DNA of 64,000 nt, taken from NCBI RefSeq assembly GCF_001715295.1, contig NZ_MDKB01000002.1, positions 1,261,522 to 1,325,521 of the forward strand, read 5' to 3'. A model generated the notes under the pieces. That model made no database searches and had not been told where the DNA came from. It saw only the letters and a list, made by a program, of their open reading frames with translations. Each line of letters begins with the position of its first letter. Positions within the stretch are counted from its first letter, which is position 1. Made by a program: the position numbers and the translations under genes. The stretch is from Streptomyces griseus. Lineage in GTDB: Bacteria > Actinomycetota > Actinomycetes > Streptomycetales > Streptomycetaceae. Shown here piece after piece: positions 43,493 to 52,919 of the stretch.

Positions 43493-44395
43493 ATGGCTGT
43501 CGAGCAGCTTAGTGCCACCCCCTGCCCCCCGCACGTATCCGCATCCACCGCCGCCCACCCCATGGCCGGTCCCGGTTACGGCAAGCGCTCCGCCCCCGGC
43601 CAACGGCCGCGCACAGCGACCGACTTCGCCCACCTGGCGCCCCGCGAGGCGGCCATCGCGTCCTACATCGACCGGCTGCCCGACGGCTCGGACATCTCCG
43701 TGAAGACACTGGCCAGGACCCTCCCGTACGGGCAGTGCGCGCTGCGCACCGCGCTCAACAGGCTCCAGGCCGCCGGGCATCTGCGCCGGGGCAGCGAATG
43801 CGTCACCACCGACAGGGTCATGCTCTGGGTGACGCGGACCTTCTTCTCCCGTACCGCGCGCGACGACGCCTGGTGGGAGACCTTCGAGCGCGGGGACGTG
43901 CCCGTCGAGAGGCGCGAACGGCCCACCCGCTCCCGGGCGTTCGCCCTGCTGGCCGCACTGGGCCGTACCGCGCCCGCGCTGAGCCTGTCGGCGGCGGAGT
44001 GCGCGGGCCTGGAGCCCCACGTCGGCGAGTGGTTCGAGCGGGGCGCCACCGAGGCCGAGGTCGTGGGCGCCCTGACCACGGGGCTCCCCACGCCTGTGCA
44101 CCACGCAGCCTCACTCCTCCGCAGGCGGCTGACGGACAAGATGCCACCGCACCGGCCCGCACCGGTCGAACGGCCTCCACTGATCACCCTGGAATGCGGC
44201 GAGTGCCGCGCCCCCGGCAGCTCGGAGGCCCTGCGCGGCGGGCTCTGCGGGCCGTGCCGGGGCGAGGTGGACACCCCACCCACGGGTCCGCCCGGCGCCG
44301 TCCCCACCGGCGGGGTGCGGGAGCGGATGGCCTCGGTCCGGGCGGGCCTGGTCCCGCGCCCGGACAGGACGTCCTGGTCCCGCGGCCGCGGCTGA
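43493..44395 (+). CDS. Winged-helix DNA-binding protein with a C-terminal zinc ribbon
   Basis: A 300-residue protein. Residues 45-110 form a winged helix ('REAAIASYIDRLPDGSDISV', 'LPYGQCALRTALNRLQAAGH'), like helix-turn-helix proteins found in Streptomyces. A helical middle (110-215) is of unknown role. Near residue 235 'LECGECRAP' and 'GLCGPCRGEVD' make a four-Cys zinc ribbon. I do not know a named family member. The ATG at 43493 has no strong ribosome site nearby; the frame has good codon use from this point. A palindrome upstream may be its operator. Confidence 0.78.
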   Translation: MAVEQLSATPCPPHVSASTAAHPMAGPGYGKRSAPGQRPRTATDFAHLAPREAAIASYIDRLPDGSDISVKTLARTLPYGQCALRTALNRLQAAGHLRRGSECVTTDRVMLWVTRTFFSRTARDDAWWETFERGDVPVERRERPTRSRAFALLAALGRTAPALSLSAAECAGLEPHVGEWFERGATEAEVVGALTTGLPTPVHHAASLLRRRLTDKMPPHRPAPVERPPLITLECGECRAPGSSEALRGGLCGPCRGEVDTPPTGPPGAVPTGGVRERMASVRAGLVPRPDRTSWSRGRG

Positions 44396-44483
44396 GCCCA
44401 CGCCCGCCCCACCGCCGTCCGGGGCATGCTCGGGACGTCCCGTATGCCGGCGGCGTCCGGTGGGTGGGCCCGCACGGCGTACA

Positions 44484-44521
44484 TCCACACCAGCGGATCG
44501 TGTCCACACCAGCGGATCGTG
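44484..44521 (+). repeat. Perfect 19-bp tandem duplication
   Basis: TCCACACCAGCGGATCGTG occurs twice in a row (44484-44502 and 44503-44521), in the non-coding part of the 44396-44847 interval. Confidence 0.95.
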
Positions 44522-44584
44522 CATTCCGCATGCGGCGAACGACCGGCGGACGGCCTCCCCGACGTACCAGGCCGCCCCCTGCGC

Positions 44585-44847
44585 GAACGGGTCACGCCGA
44601 CGCCGTCGGACCGGCCGTCCGCCCCGGCGCCCACCGACACCCCGTCCGGGCAGACGAGCACCCCCGCCGGGAGTGACAGCCCGGCCCCGCCGCCCGCCCA
44701 CCACCCGGACGGCGGCCTCGCCGACACGGGTACCGGCACGCCCGTCGGGCTGATCGCGGGCATCGCCGCCGCGCTCGCCGTCGCGGGCGGGGCCCCCACT
44801 GGTGGATGCGCCGCCGCAGGTCCGGCACCGGCTGCACCGTCAGCCGG
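44585..44847 (+). pseudogene. Remnant C-terminus of a sortase-anchored surface protein, frameshifted
   Basis: This frame reads Thr/Pro/Ser-rich stalk (PTPSDRPSAPAPTDTPSG), then LADTG (44717-44731), a class E sortase-type LAxTG motif, then a hydrophobic stretch (TPVGLIAGIAAALAVAGG). The expected positive tail is missing in this frame, but WWMRRRR appears in another frame at 44800-44820, right after a GGGGCCCCC run. One lost base there would explain it. There is no signal peptide or body upstream; 44396-44580 holds only a duplicated 19-mer. The remnant is thus truncated at the front and frameshifted at the end. Confidence 0.7.
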
Positions 44848-44893
44848 AACGACGTCGGCCCCCCGGGACGAATCCCGGGGGGCCGACGTCGTT
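44848..44893 (-). terminator. Very strong groEL terminator
   Basis: A perfect 21-bp stem: arm 44848-44868 and its exact complement 44873-44893, closed by the tetraloop CGAA. It lies 40 bases after the groEL stop on the minus strand. Confidence 0.93.
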
Positions 44894-44933
44894 CAGGTAC
44901 TGCGGGTCCTGCGTGGAACTGCTGATCCGGGGA

Positions 44934-46700
<1,767 letters not shown>

Positions 46701-46720
46701 TCACCGGCCCGGTCCACGTT

Positions 46721-46747
46721 CTGTCACTCTCACCTGGAGAGTGCTAA
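46721..46747 (-). promoter_or_regulatory. CIRCE element 1 (HrcA operator)
   Basis: CTGTCACTC-N9-GAGTGCTAA. The right arm is a perfect CIRCE half-site; the left arm differs from TTAGCACTC in four bases (CTGT for TTAG). Confidence 0.8.
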
Positions 46748-46753
46748 CGCCAA

Positions 46754-46782
46754 TGATTAGCACTCGACCCCTTCGAGTGCAA
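46754..46782 (-). promoter_or_regulatory. groEL promoter overlapping CIRCE 2
   Basis: On the minus strand TTGCAC (46782-46777) and TAATCA (46759-46754) are spaced by 17 bases, a good housekeeping promoter. CIRCE 2 covers both hexamers. The start of transcription would be near 46747, inside CIRCE 1, with a leader of about 190 bases. Confidence 0.75.
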
Positions 46783-46783
46783 G
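46757..46783 (-). promoter_or_regulatory. CIRCE element 2 (HrcA operator)
   Basis: TTAGCACTC-N9-GAGTGCAAG. The left arm is perfect; the right arm differs from GAGTGCTAA in two bases. Nine bases separate it from CIRCE 1. The remainder of 46557-46979 shows no gene. Confidence 0.92.
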
Positions 46784-46979
46784 CGCCTTCGAGGACGGCT
46801 CGCTGAGGGCGAAGGCGCGGACGACGGGTGGGAGCGGGCGTCCGCCCCGGTATCCGCACAGCCCCGAGGCGGCGTGCCGAGGCGCGCGGGGGGCGCCCGC
46901 CCGGCCCGTGACGCGCCCGAAGACGCCGCACTCCGCACGCAGGGAGGCGCCCGGCACGCCGCACGCCACGCACGGACGC

Positions 46980-47019
46980 ACGCGGGGCCCGTCCCCCCGA
47001 GGAGGTACGGGCCCCGCGT
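46980..47019 (-). terminator. Terminator of the cold-shock gene
   Basis: ACGCGGGGCCCGT (46980-46992) pairs perfectly with 47007-47019; three more outer pairs (one wobble) extend it. The loop is 14 nt. It lies 41 bases after the csp stop. Confidence 0.8.
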
Positions 47020-47059
47020 GTGCGAGTAGTGTCAGTGTCGTCGGCCGACCGCGCCGCGC

Positions 47060-47266
47060 TCAGCCGACGGCGAGCTTGACCATGTCCGCCTGCGGCCCCT
47101 TCTGGCCCTGCGAGATCTCGAATTCAACTCGCTGACCCTCTTCGAGGGTGCGGTATCCGTCCATCTGGATCGCGCTGTAGTGGACGAAAACATCCGCACC
47201 ACCGTCGACCGCGATGAAGCCGTACCCCTTCTCCGCGTTGAACCACTTGACGGTGCCCTGAGCCAT
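47060..47266 (-). CDS. Cold-shock protein, CspA-like
   Basis: A 68-residue single cold-shock domain with both RNA-binding motifs: KGYGFIAV (RNP1) and VFVHYSAI (RNP2). It binds single-stranded RNA and acts as an RNA chaperone. ATG at 47266 has GGGGAG 7 bases upstream and matches the family start [11 protein letters not shown] leader of about 100 bases is likely (promoter candidate at 47380-47407), as in cold-inducible csp mRNAs. It has its own terminator. Compare the longer, tailed Csp at 14210. Confidence 0.96.
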   Translation of the reverse strand: MAQGTVKWFNAEKGYGFIAVDGGADVFVHYSAIQMDGYRTLEEGQRVEFEISQGQKGPQADMVKLAVG

Positions 47267-47379
47267 GCCTAACTCCCCTATTACTGGCCCTTGCACAGGA
47301 CCGCACTTCGCGGACCCGGGTCAAACTCACCCCCCGACAGGAGGGGGCGGCGTGCGCCGGAACGCGTCGACCGCGGCCG

Positions 47380-47407
47380 AATGTATCTGCCCAACTGCCC
47401 TCTGCAA
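47380..47407 (-). promoter_or_regulatory. Candidate csp promoter
   Basis: On the minus strand TTGCAG (47407-47402) and TACATT (47385-47380) are spaced by 16 bases in a locally A/T-richer segment. The inferred leader of about 105 bases contains a CCCCC/GGGGG hairpin. The interval 47408-47625 shows no gene; a GCGCAT/ATGCGC inverted repeat lies at 47551-47568. Confidence 0.4.
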
Positions 47408-47625
47408 CAGGTCAATCGGACGAGAATTCTGGGCACACAGGAACGCCCGGACAGGGGTAACTCGCAGGATTCCAGGGCAACTCGGGCCAGACAAAGGCCA
47501 CTTATGACGCAAGAAGCGCACGCACTTTGGCTGCTTCTGGTCGCGACCGGGCGCATTCTCATATGCGCATGGCATGGGCGGCTGCGGGGACTTCCCCAAC
47601 TGTACCGCGCTCAACCATGCAGAAT

Positions 47626-47656
47626 GACCCCCTCCGCTTCTCTCGCGGAGGGGGTC
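47626..47656 (-). terminator. Terminator of the thrC-cysO unit
   Basis: GACCCCCTCCGC (47626-47637) pairs perfectly with GCGGAGGGGGTC (47645-47656); loop 7 nt. It lies 46 bases after the cysO stop on the minus strand. Confidence 0.88.
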
Positions 47657-47701
47657 GTCATGGTCACATCGCGCAGCCGGCACGGACGTCCGGTGCCCGC
47701 C

Positions 47702-47977
47702 TCAGCCGCCGGCGACGGCCGGGATGATCGAGACGCCGGCACCGTCCGGCGTGGCCGCGTCCAGACCGCCCTCGAAGCGCACGTCGTCATCGTTGACGTA
47801 CACGTTGACGAAGCGGCGCAGCTTGCCCTGGTCGTCCAGGACGCGGGCACCGATGCCCGGGTGGTTCCGCTCCAGGGACGCGATGACCTCGGAGAGGGTC
47901 GCACCCTCGGCCGGGACCTCGGACTGACCGCCCGTGTAGGTGCGGAGGATGGTGGGGATACGGACCTTGACGCTCAT
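47702..47977 (-). CDS. cysO: Ubiquitin-fold sulfur carrier protein, CysO-like
   Basis: A 91-residue MoaD/ThiS-fold protein ending in the diglycine needed for thiocarboxylate formation (AVAGG). It is closest in pattern to mycobacterial CysO: 'VRIPTILRTYTGGQ', 'LRRFVNVYVNDDDVRFEGGL' and 'IIPAVAGG'. CysO-COSH donates sulfur to O-phosphoserine through CysM to make cysteine; the Mec protease then frees it. Neither cysM nor mec is in this window. It follows thrC by 28 bases and so lies under the thrC SAM riboswitch. A strong terminator follows. Confidence 0.9.
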   Translation of the reverse strand: MSVKVRIPTILRTYTGGQSEVPAEGATLSEVIASLERNHPGIGARVLDDQGKLRRFVNVYVNDDDVRFEGGLDAATPDGAGVSIIPAVAGG

Positions 47978-48005
47978 GTGGGTGCCTTCCTCGGGTCTCG
48001 GGTGG

Positions 48006-49304
48006 TCAGTTGGCGGCAGCGAGGCCCGCGTCGCGGAACGCGTCCAGGCTGGGCCGGATCGTGGCCGACAGGCCGGTCGTCGGGGCGACCGCGTCGAGCG
48101 TCTTCAGGCCGTCGCCGGTGTTCAGGACGACGGTGGTCAGGGACGGGTCGAGCAGACCGGCCTCGATCAGCTTCTTCGTCACGCCGACCGTCACCCCGCC
48201 CGCGGTCTCCGCGAAGATCCCCTCGGTGCGGGCCAGCAGCTTGATCGCGTCGACGACCTGCTCGTCGTTCACGTCCTCCACGGCACCGCCGGTGCGGCGG
48301 GCGATGTCCAGGACGTACGGGCCGTCGGCCGGATTGCCGATCGCCAGGGACTTGGCGATGGTGTTCGGCTTCTGCGGGCGGACCACGTCGTGGCCGGCCT
48401 TGAAGGCGGTGGAGACCGGGGAGCAGCCCTCGGCCTGGGCGCCGAAGATCTTGTACGGCTTGTCCTCGACGAGACCGAGCTTGATCAGCTCCTGGAGACC
48501 CTTGTCGATCTTCGTGAGCTGCGAGCCGGAAGCGATGGGGATGACGAGCTGGTCGGGCAGCCGCCAGCCCAGCTGCTCGCAGATCTCGTACGCCAGGGTC
48601 TTGGAGCCCTCGCCGTAGTACGGCCGCAGGTTGACGTTGACGAAGCCCCAGCCCTCGCCGAGCGGGTCGCCGATGAGCTCCGAGCAGAAGCGGTTGACGT
48701 CGTCGTAGTTGCCGTCGATGCCGACCAGCTCACCGCCGTACACCGCGGCCATGACGACCTTGCCCTGCTCCAGGTCGTGCGGGATGAACACGCAGGACCG
48801 GAAGCCGGCACGCGCCGCGGCGGCGCCCACCGCGCCGGCGAGGTTGCCCGTGGAGGAGCAGGAGAGCGTGGTGAACCCGAAGGCGCGGGCGGCCTCGACG
48901 GCGATGGCCACGACACGGTCCTTGAAGGAGTGCGTCGGGTTGCCGGAGTCGTCCTTCACGTACAGTCCGCCGGTCACGCCCAGCTCGCGGGCGAGGTTGT
49001 CGGCCTTCACCAGCTTCGTGAAGCCGGGGTTGATGTTGGGCTTGTCCGCGACGTCGGAGGGGACCGGCAGCAGCGGCGCGTACCGCCAGATGTTGTCCGG
49101 GCCCTCGGCGATGCGCTTCTTCAGCTCTTCGGGGGAGCCGCTCGGCAGGTCGTACGCCACTTCGAGCGGCCCGAAACAGGCCGCGCAGGCGAAGATGGGG
49201 CCGAGCTCGAAACGCTCGCCGCATTCGCGACAGGAAAGCGCGGCGGCGGGACCGAGGTCCACGGCGGAAGAATGGGTGTCGGCTGCAACTGTCTGCACGG
49301 CCAT
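48006..49304 (-). CDS. thrC: Threonine synthase
   Basis: A 432-residue PLP enzyme that converts O-phospho-L-homoserine into L-threonine. The PLP Lys is Lys128 in NPTHSFKDR. An N-terminal zinc-ribbon-like segment (SCRECGERFELG, ACAACFGPLE) has two CxxC pairs, as in many actinobacterial and archaeal ThrC proteins. PLP-phosphate loop: SSTGNLAGAVGAAAA. The ATG at 49304 lies 20 bases after a complete SAM-I riboswitch aptamer. The cysO gene follows after 28 bases and likely shares the mRNA. No hom or thrB lies nearby. Confidence 0.96.
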   Translation of the reverse strand: MAVQTVAADTHSSAVDLGPAAALSCRECGERFELGPIFACAACFGPLEVAYDLPSGSPEELKKRIAEGPDNIWRYAPLLPVPSDVADKPNINPGFTKLVKADNLARELGVTGGLYVKDDSGNPTHSFKDRVVAIAVEAARAFGFTTLSCSSTGNLAGAVGAAAARAGFRSCVFIPHDLEQGKVVMAAVYGGELVGIDGNYDDVNRFCSELIGDPLGEGWGFVNVNLRPYYGEGSKTLAYEICEQLGWRLPDQLVIPIASGSQLTKIDKGLQELIKLGLVEDKPYKIFGAQAEGCSPVSTAFKAGHDVVRPQKPNTIAKSLAIGNPADGPYVLDIARRTGGAVEDVNDEQVVDAIKLLARTEGIFAETAGGVTVGVTKKLIEAGLLDPSLTTVVLNTGDGLKTLDAVAPTTGLSATIRPSLDAFRDAGLAAAN

Positions 49305-49324
49305 GATGGCGGAGGCCCTTTCTC

Positions 49325-49448
49325 CTCATCTTCCTTGCGACGTATTTCGCCACAAGACGGAATTGGCACCTTCCCCACCGTGACCTCGCGGTCGGCAGGA
49401 GGGTTGCCGGGACTTCGACGGGCCGTTCCCTCAGTCCCTCTGGATGAG
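49325..49448 (-). promoter_or_regulatory. SAM-I (S-box) riboswitch aptamer upstream of thrC
   Basis: On the minus strand the whole S-box core is present: P1 CTCATC (49448-49443) with GATGAG (49330-49325), CCAGAGGGACTGAGGGA, CGGCCCGTCGAAGTC, CCGGCAACC, GGTGCCAATTCC and a P4 hairpin GCGA-AATACG-TCGC. It ends 20 bases before the thrC ATG. No separate intrinsic terminator follows, so control is probably at translation: GAGG within/after the P1 3' strand can pair with CCTC 8 bases later. Confidence 0.95.
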
Positions 49449-49602
49449 CGCTGTGGCACCGGGTCGTGAACCCGGGCATTTGTTCGCGGACCTACCCCGA
49501 CGTGCAAGGCTCATCCGCGTTGCTCAGACTGTAACCGACACGTCGGACGGTCGAACCAGTCGTCCGTACCGCGAGATGGATCACACCCAGGGAGAGACGA
49601 CC

Positions 49603-50553
49603 GTGCCGGAAGAGATGGAACGCTGGTTGAGCAGGCGTTCCTGGTCAGCCGCCGATCGCCCGCTGGACCGGCTCGTGGCCGCCAGGACACAGGATCCGCA
49701 CCGTACGACCGTCAGTGTCGTGCTGCCCGCGCTGAACGAGGAGGCGACGGTCGGAACGATCGTCGAGACGATCCGGCGCGAGCTCATGGAACGCGTCGCG
49801 CTGGTCGACGAACTCGTGGTGATCGACTCCGGCTCCACCGACCGCACCGCCGCCGTGGCCCGGGAGGCGGGCGCCCGGGTCGTGCACCGCGACGAGATAC
49901 TGCCGCGCATACCCGCCGTCCCCGGCAAGGGGGAGGTGCTCTGGCGGTCACTCCTGGTGACCGAAGGTGAGATCGTCTGCTTCGTCGACGCCGATCTCAG
50001 GGAGTTCTCGCCGGACTTCGTCTCCGGCACCGTAGGCCCCCTCCTCACCGATCCCGGCGTGCACTTCGTCAAGGCGATGTACGACCGTCCGCTCAACGGA
50101 ACCGCAGGTCAGGGCGGCCGGGTGACCGAGCTCATGGCCCGCCCCCTGCTCAACCTCCACTGGCCCCAGCTGGCCGGCTTCGTCCAGCCCCTGGGCGGCG
50201 AGTACGCGGTCCGCCGCTCCCTGCTGGAACAGCTGCCCTTCCCCGTCGGCTACGGGGTGGAGCTGGGCCTGCTCATCGACGCCCTGAACACGGTGGGGCT
50301 CGACGCCCTCGCCCAGGTCGACGTGGGCGAACGCAGGCACCGCCACCAGGACGGCCACGCGTTGGGCAGGATGGCGGCCACGATCTACCGCACGGCGCAG
50401 CTGCGGCTCGGCCGGGGCACCATCGTCCGGCCCGAGATCACCCAGTTCGAACGGGGCGAGGACGGATTCGTCCCGCGCACGTATCCCGTCGACACGGAGG
50501 AACGGCCGCCGATGCTCGGGATCACGGAGTACGCGGCCCGCCGCGCGGCCTGA
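49603..50553 (+). CDS. gpgS: Glucosyl-3-phosphoglycerate synthase
   Basis: A 316-residue GT-A (GT81-type) glycosyltransferase. It makes glucosyl-3-phosphoglycerate from NDP-glucose and 3-phosphoglycerate, the first step to glucosylglycerate. Seen: 'VVLPALNEEATVGTIVETI', 'VVIDSGSTDRTAAVAREAGA', metal motif FVDADLRE (DxD), 'PRIPAVPGKGEVLWRS' and 'GYGVELGLLIDAL'. The GTG at 49603 has GGGAGAG 6 bases upstream and the family's N-terminus (ERWLSRRSW); the ATG at 49576 and the open frame back to 49444 are less likely. It stands 43 bases before otsA, which fits joint osmolyte synthesis. Confidence 0.92.
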   Translation: MPEEMERWLSRRSWSAADRPLDRLVAARTQDPHRTTVSVVLPALNEEATVGTIVETIRRELMERVALVDELVVIDSGSTDRTAAVAREAGARVVHRDEILPRIPAVPGKGEVLWRSLLVTEGEIVCFVDADLREFSPDFVSGTVGPLLTDPGVHFVKAMYDRPLNGTAGQGGRVTELMARPLLNLHWPQLAGFVQPLGGEYAVRRSLLEQLPFPVGYGVELGLLIDALNTVGLDALAQVDVGERRHRHQDGHALGRMAATIYRTAQLRLGRGTIVRPEITQFERGEDGFVPRTYPVDTEERPPMLGITEYAARRAA

Positions 50554-50596
50554 TTCCTCACGTTTATCACCTCCCCGATCGGGCTAGGTTCCGCAC

Positions 50597-51976
50597 ATGG
50601 TCTCCGAGCACGCAGCACAGGTCCTCGTCGCTTCCAACCGCGGCCCGGTGTCGTACTCGCTGCGCGACGACGGCTCCCTCGACTCCAAGCGCGGCGGGGG
50701 CGGCCTCGTCTCCGGGCTCAGTGCCGTCGAGGACAAGCTCTGGGTGTGCGCGGCCCTCAGCGACGGCGACCGCGAGGCGGTCCGGCGAGGACGGTCCGAG
50801 CCCGGCGTCCGCATGCTCGACATCGACGCCGAAGTCCATGCCGACGCGTACAACGGCATCGCGAACTCCGTGCTCTGGTTCGTGCACCACATGCTCTACC
50901 AGACCCCCGTCGAGCCGGTGTTCGACGCCGAGTTCCGTCGCCGGTGGGCGTCCTACGAGGCGTACAACCGGGCCTTCGCCGAGGCACTCGCCGAGGAGGC
51001 GGGCGAGGGCGCCGCCGTGCTGGTGCAGGACTACCACCTCTCGCTGGTGCCCGGCATGCTCCGCGAACTCCGTCCCGACCTGCGGATCGGGCACTTCACG
51101 CACACCCCGTGGGCGCCCGTGGACTACTTCCGGCTGCTGCCGGACGACATCGGGGAACAGCTGCTGCGCGGCATCCTGGGCGCCGACCGGGCCGCGTTCC
51201 TGACCCGCCGCTGGGCGGACGCGTTCATCGGCTGCTGCACGGAGATCCTCGGCGGGACCGGGCGCACCCGCATCGGGGCCCACGGGCTCGGCGCCGACGC
51301 GGAGTTCCTGCGCCGCCGCTCCCACGAGGCCGACGTGGACGCCTGGATGGAGACCCTGCGGGAACAGATCGGCGAGGGCCGTCGGACGATCGTGCGCGTG
51401 GACCGCACCGAACTGTCCAAGAACATCGTGCGCGGACTGCACGCCTTCCGGGCCCTGCTGGAGGAGCATCCGGAATGGCGCGAACGCGTGGTGCACGTGG
51501 CGTTCGCCTATCCGTCCCGGCAGGACCTCGCGGTGTACCGCGACTACACGGCCGAGGTCGAGCGGGTCGCCCACACCATCAACGCCGAGTACGGCACGGA
51601 CGGCTGGACCCCGGTCCTGCTCCGCCTCGACGACGACTTCGCGCGCTCGCTGGCGGCCTACCGGCTGGCGGACGTGGCCCTCGTCAACCCCATCCGCGAC
51701 GGCATGAACCTCGTCGCCAAGGAGGTGCCCGTCGTCTCCGACGACGGCTGCGCGCTGGTGCTCTCGCGGGAGGCCGGGGCCTACGAGGAACTCGGCGAGG
51801 ACGCGGTCGTGGTCAACCCCTACGACGTCTCCGCCACGGCGGCGGCGCTGCACGAGGCGCTGACGATGGACGACGACGAGCGGGCGGCGCGCACCAAGCG
51901 GCTGGCCGCCGCGTCGACTTCGCTGCCGCCGCAGCAGTGGTTCCTCGACCAGCTGGACGCCCTCCGCACGGAGTAG
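50597..51976 (+). CDS. otsA: Trehalose-6-phosphate synthase
   Basis: A 459-residue GT20 glycosyltransferase. It joins NDP-glucose and glucose 6-phosphate into trehalose 6-phosphate. Seen: N-terminal 'VASNRGPVSY', glycine loop KRGGGGLVSGL, 'VLVQDYHLSLVPGMLRELRP', 'IGHFTHTPWAPVDYFRLLP', 'VDRTELSKNIVRGLHAF' and 'LVNPIRDGMNLVAKE'. The ATG at 50597 is clear. It forms a likely operon with gpgS; the phosphatase otsB is close but on the other strand, convergent. Confidence 0.95.
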   Translation: MVSEHAAQVLVASNRGPVSYSLRDDGSLDSKRGGGGLVSGLSAVEDKLWVCAALSDGDREAVRRGRSEPGVRMLDIDAEVHADAYNGIANSVLWFVHHMLYQTPVEPVFDAEFRRRWASYEAYNRAFAEALAEEAGEGAAVLVQDYHLSLVPGMLRELRPDLRIGHFTHTPWAPVDYFRLLPDDIGEQLLRGILGADRAAFLTRRWADAFIGCCTEILGGTGRTRIGAHGLGADAEFLRRRSHEADVDAWMETLREQIGEGRRTIVRVDRTELSKNIVRGLHAFRALLEEHPEWRERVVHVAFAYPSRQDLAVYRDYTAEVERVAHTINAEYGTDGWTPVLLRLDDDFARSLAAYRLADVALVNPIRDGMNLVAKEVPVVSDDGCALVLSREAGAYEELGEDAVVVNPYDVSATAAALHEALTMDDDERAARTKRLAAASTSLPPQQWFLDQLDALRTE

Positions 51977-52034
51977 CCCCCCGCCGCCTCCGCCTCCCTC
52001 TCCGTCCCCCGCCCCACGACGAGCGGGCGCGGTG

Positions 52035-52892
52035 TCACGCGCCGATGTGCCGGGCCAGTGAGGCGAGGTACTCGACGACCGCGGCGGGGCCGGGCAGCAC
52101 CAGGTCGGCACGCTCGGCGAGTTCGGGGACCTCACTGCCGCTGCAGATCAGCAGGCCCTTGACGCCGGACGTCCGGAGCGTCTCGACGGCGGCGTACGCG
52201 GCGAGGTCACCGAGGTCGTCCCCCGCGTAGAGGACGGACCCGGCGCCCGTCTCCCGTACGTACTCCGCCAGCGCGACGCCCTTGTCCATGCCCGGGGGGC
52301 GCAACTCCAGTACCAGGCGGCCCGGTTCGACGATCAGGCCGTGCCGGGCGGCGAGGGCGGCCAACGGGCCGCGCAGGGCCTCGAAGGCGGCTCGCGGGTC
52401 GGTGGCGCGGCGGGTGTGCACGGCGAGCGCGTGACCCTTGTCCTCGACCCGGACGCCGTCCTCGTCCCCGGTCTCCGCCCCGGCCGCGCGCAGCACACCG
52501 GGGAGCTCCTCGCGGACGCCGGCGACGCCGGGGTCCGGCGCGGGGGCGTTCACGGTGCCGGTGACGGCGTCCCAGCGCTCGGCCCCGTAGTGCCCGAGGA
52601 CGACGAGGTGGTCGAGGCCGGGCACGTCGGCGAAGCCCCCGTAGCGGACCGCGGTGCCGGCCGGCCGGCCGGTGATCACGGCGACCGAGCCGACCTTCGG
52701 TGCGAGCGCCGAGAGCGCCGGTACGGCGCCGGGGTGGGCGCGGGACTGCTCCGGGTCCGGGACGATCTCGGCGAGCGTGCCGTCGAAATCGAGCGCGACG
52801 ACCGCGTGCTCGGGGCGGGCCAGCAACGCGGCGAGGCCTTCTCGGCCGGCCTGGGTGGTGGGGGTCGGGAGGGGGTGATCCGGAGTGCCCAT
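52035..52892 (-). CDS. otsB: Trehalose-6-phosphate phosphatase
   Basis: A 285-residue HAD-superfamily phosphatase. It removes phosphate from trehalose 6-phosphate to give trehalose. HAD motif I ALDFDGTLAEIVPDP (Asp nucleophile near residue 34), motif II 'VAVITGRPAG', OtsB cap motif GHYGAERWD, and motif IV 'LYAGDDLGDLAAYAAV'. The ATG at 52892 is the usual start. It converges with otsA; upstream lies a small hairpin (GGGCCCGCC/GGCGGGCCC near 52930-52951) and a long degenerate repeat region. Confidence 0.94.
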   Translation of the reverse strand: MGTPDHPLPTPTTQAGREGLAALLARPEHAVVALDFDGTLAEIVPDPEQSRAHPGAVPALSALAPKVGSVAVITGRPAGTAVRYGGFADVPGLDHLVVLGHYGAERWDAVTGTVNAPAPDPGVAGVREELPGVLRAAGAETGDEDGVRVEDKGHALAVHTRRATDPRAAFEALRGPLAALAARHGLIVEPGRLVLELRPPGMDKGVALAEYVRETGAGSVLYAGDDLGDLAAYAAVETLRTSGVKGLLICSGSEVPELAERADLVLPGPAAVVEYLASLARHIGA

Positions 52893-52919
52893 GGTCCGAG
52901 CGTATCGGGAGGCCGGTCG

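Noticed and set aside
46739..46765. A single reversed CIRCE (GAGTGCTAA-N9-TTAGCACTC)
   Set aside because: It is formed by the inner arms of two correctly ordered CIRCE elements on either side.
47503..47700. Small plus-strand gene starting MTQEAHALWLLL
   Set aside because: It has no ribosome site and runs into the cysO terminator and gene in antisense.
49444..49602. Upstream start for gpgS at 49444
   Set aside because: It would lie inside the antisense of the SAM riboswitch and add a non-conserved N-terminus; the GTG at 49603 has a ribosome site and the family start.
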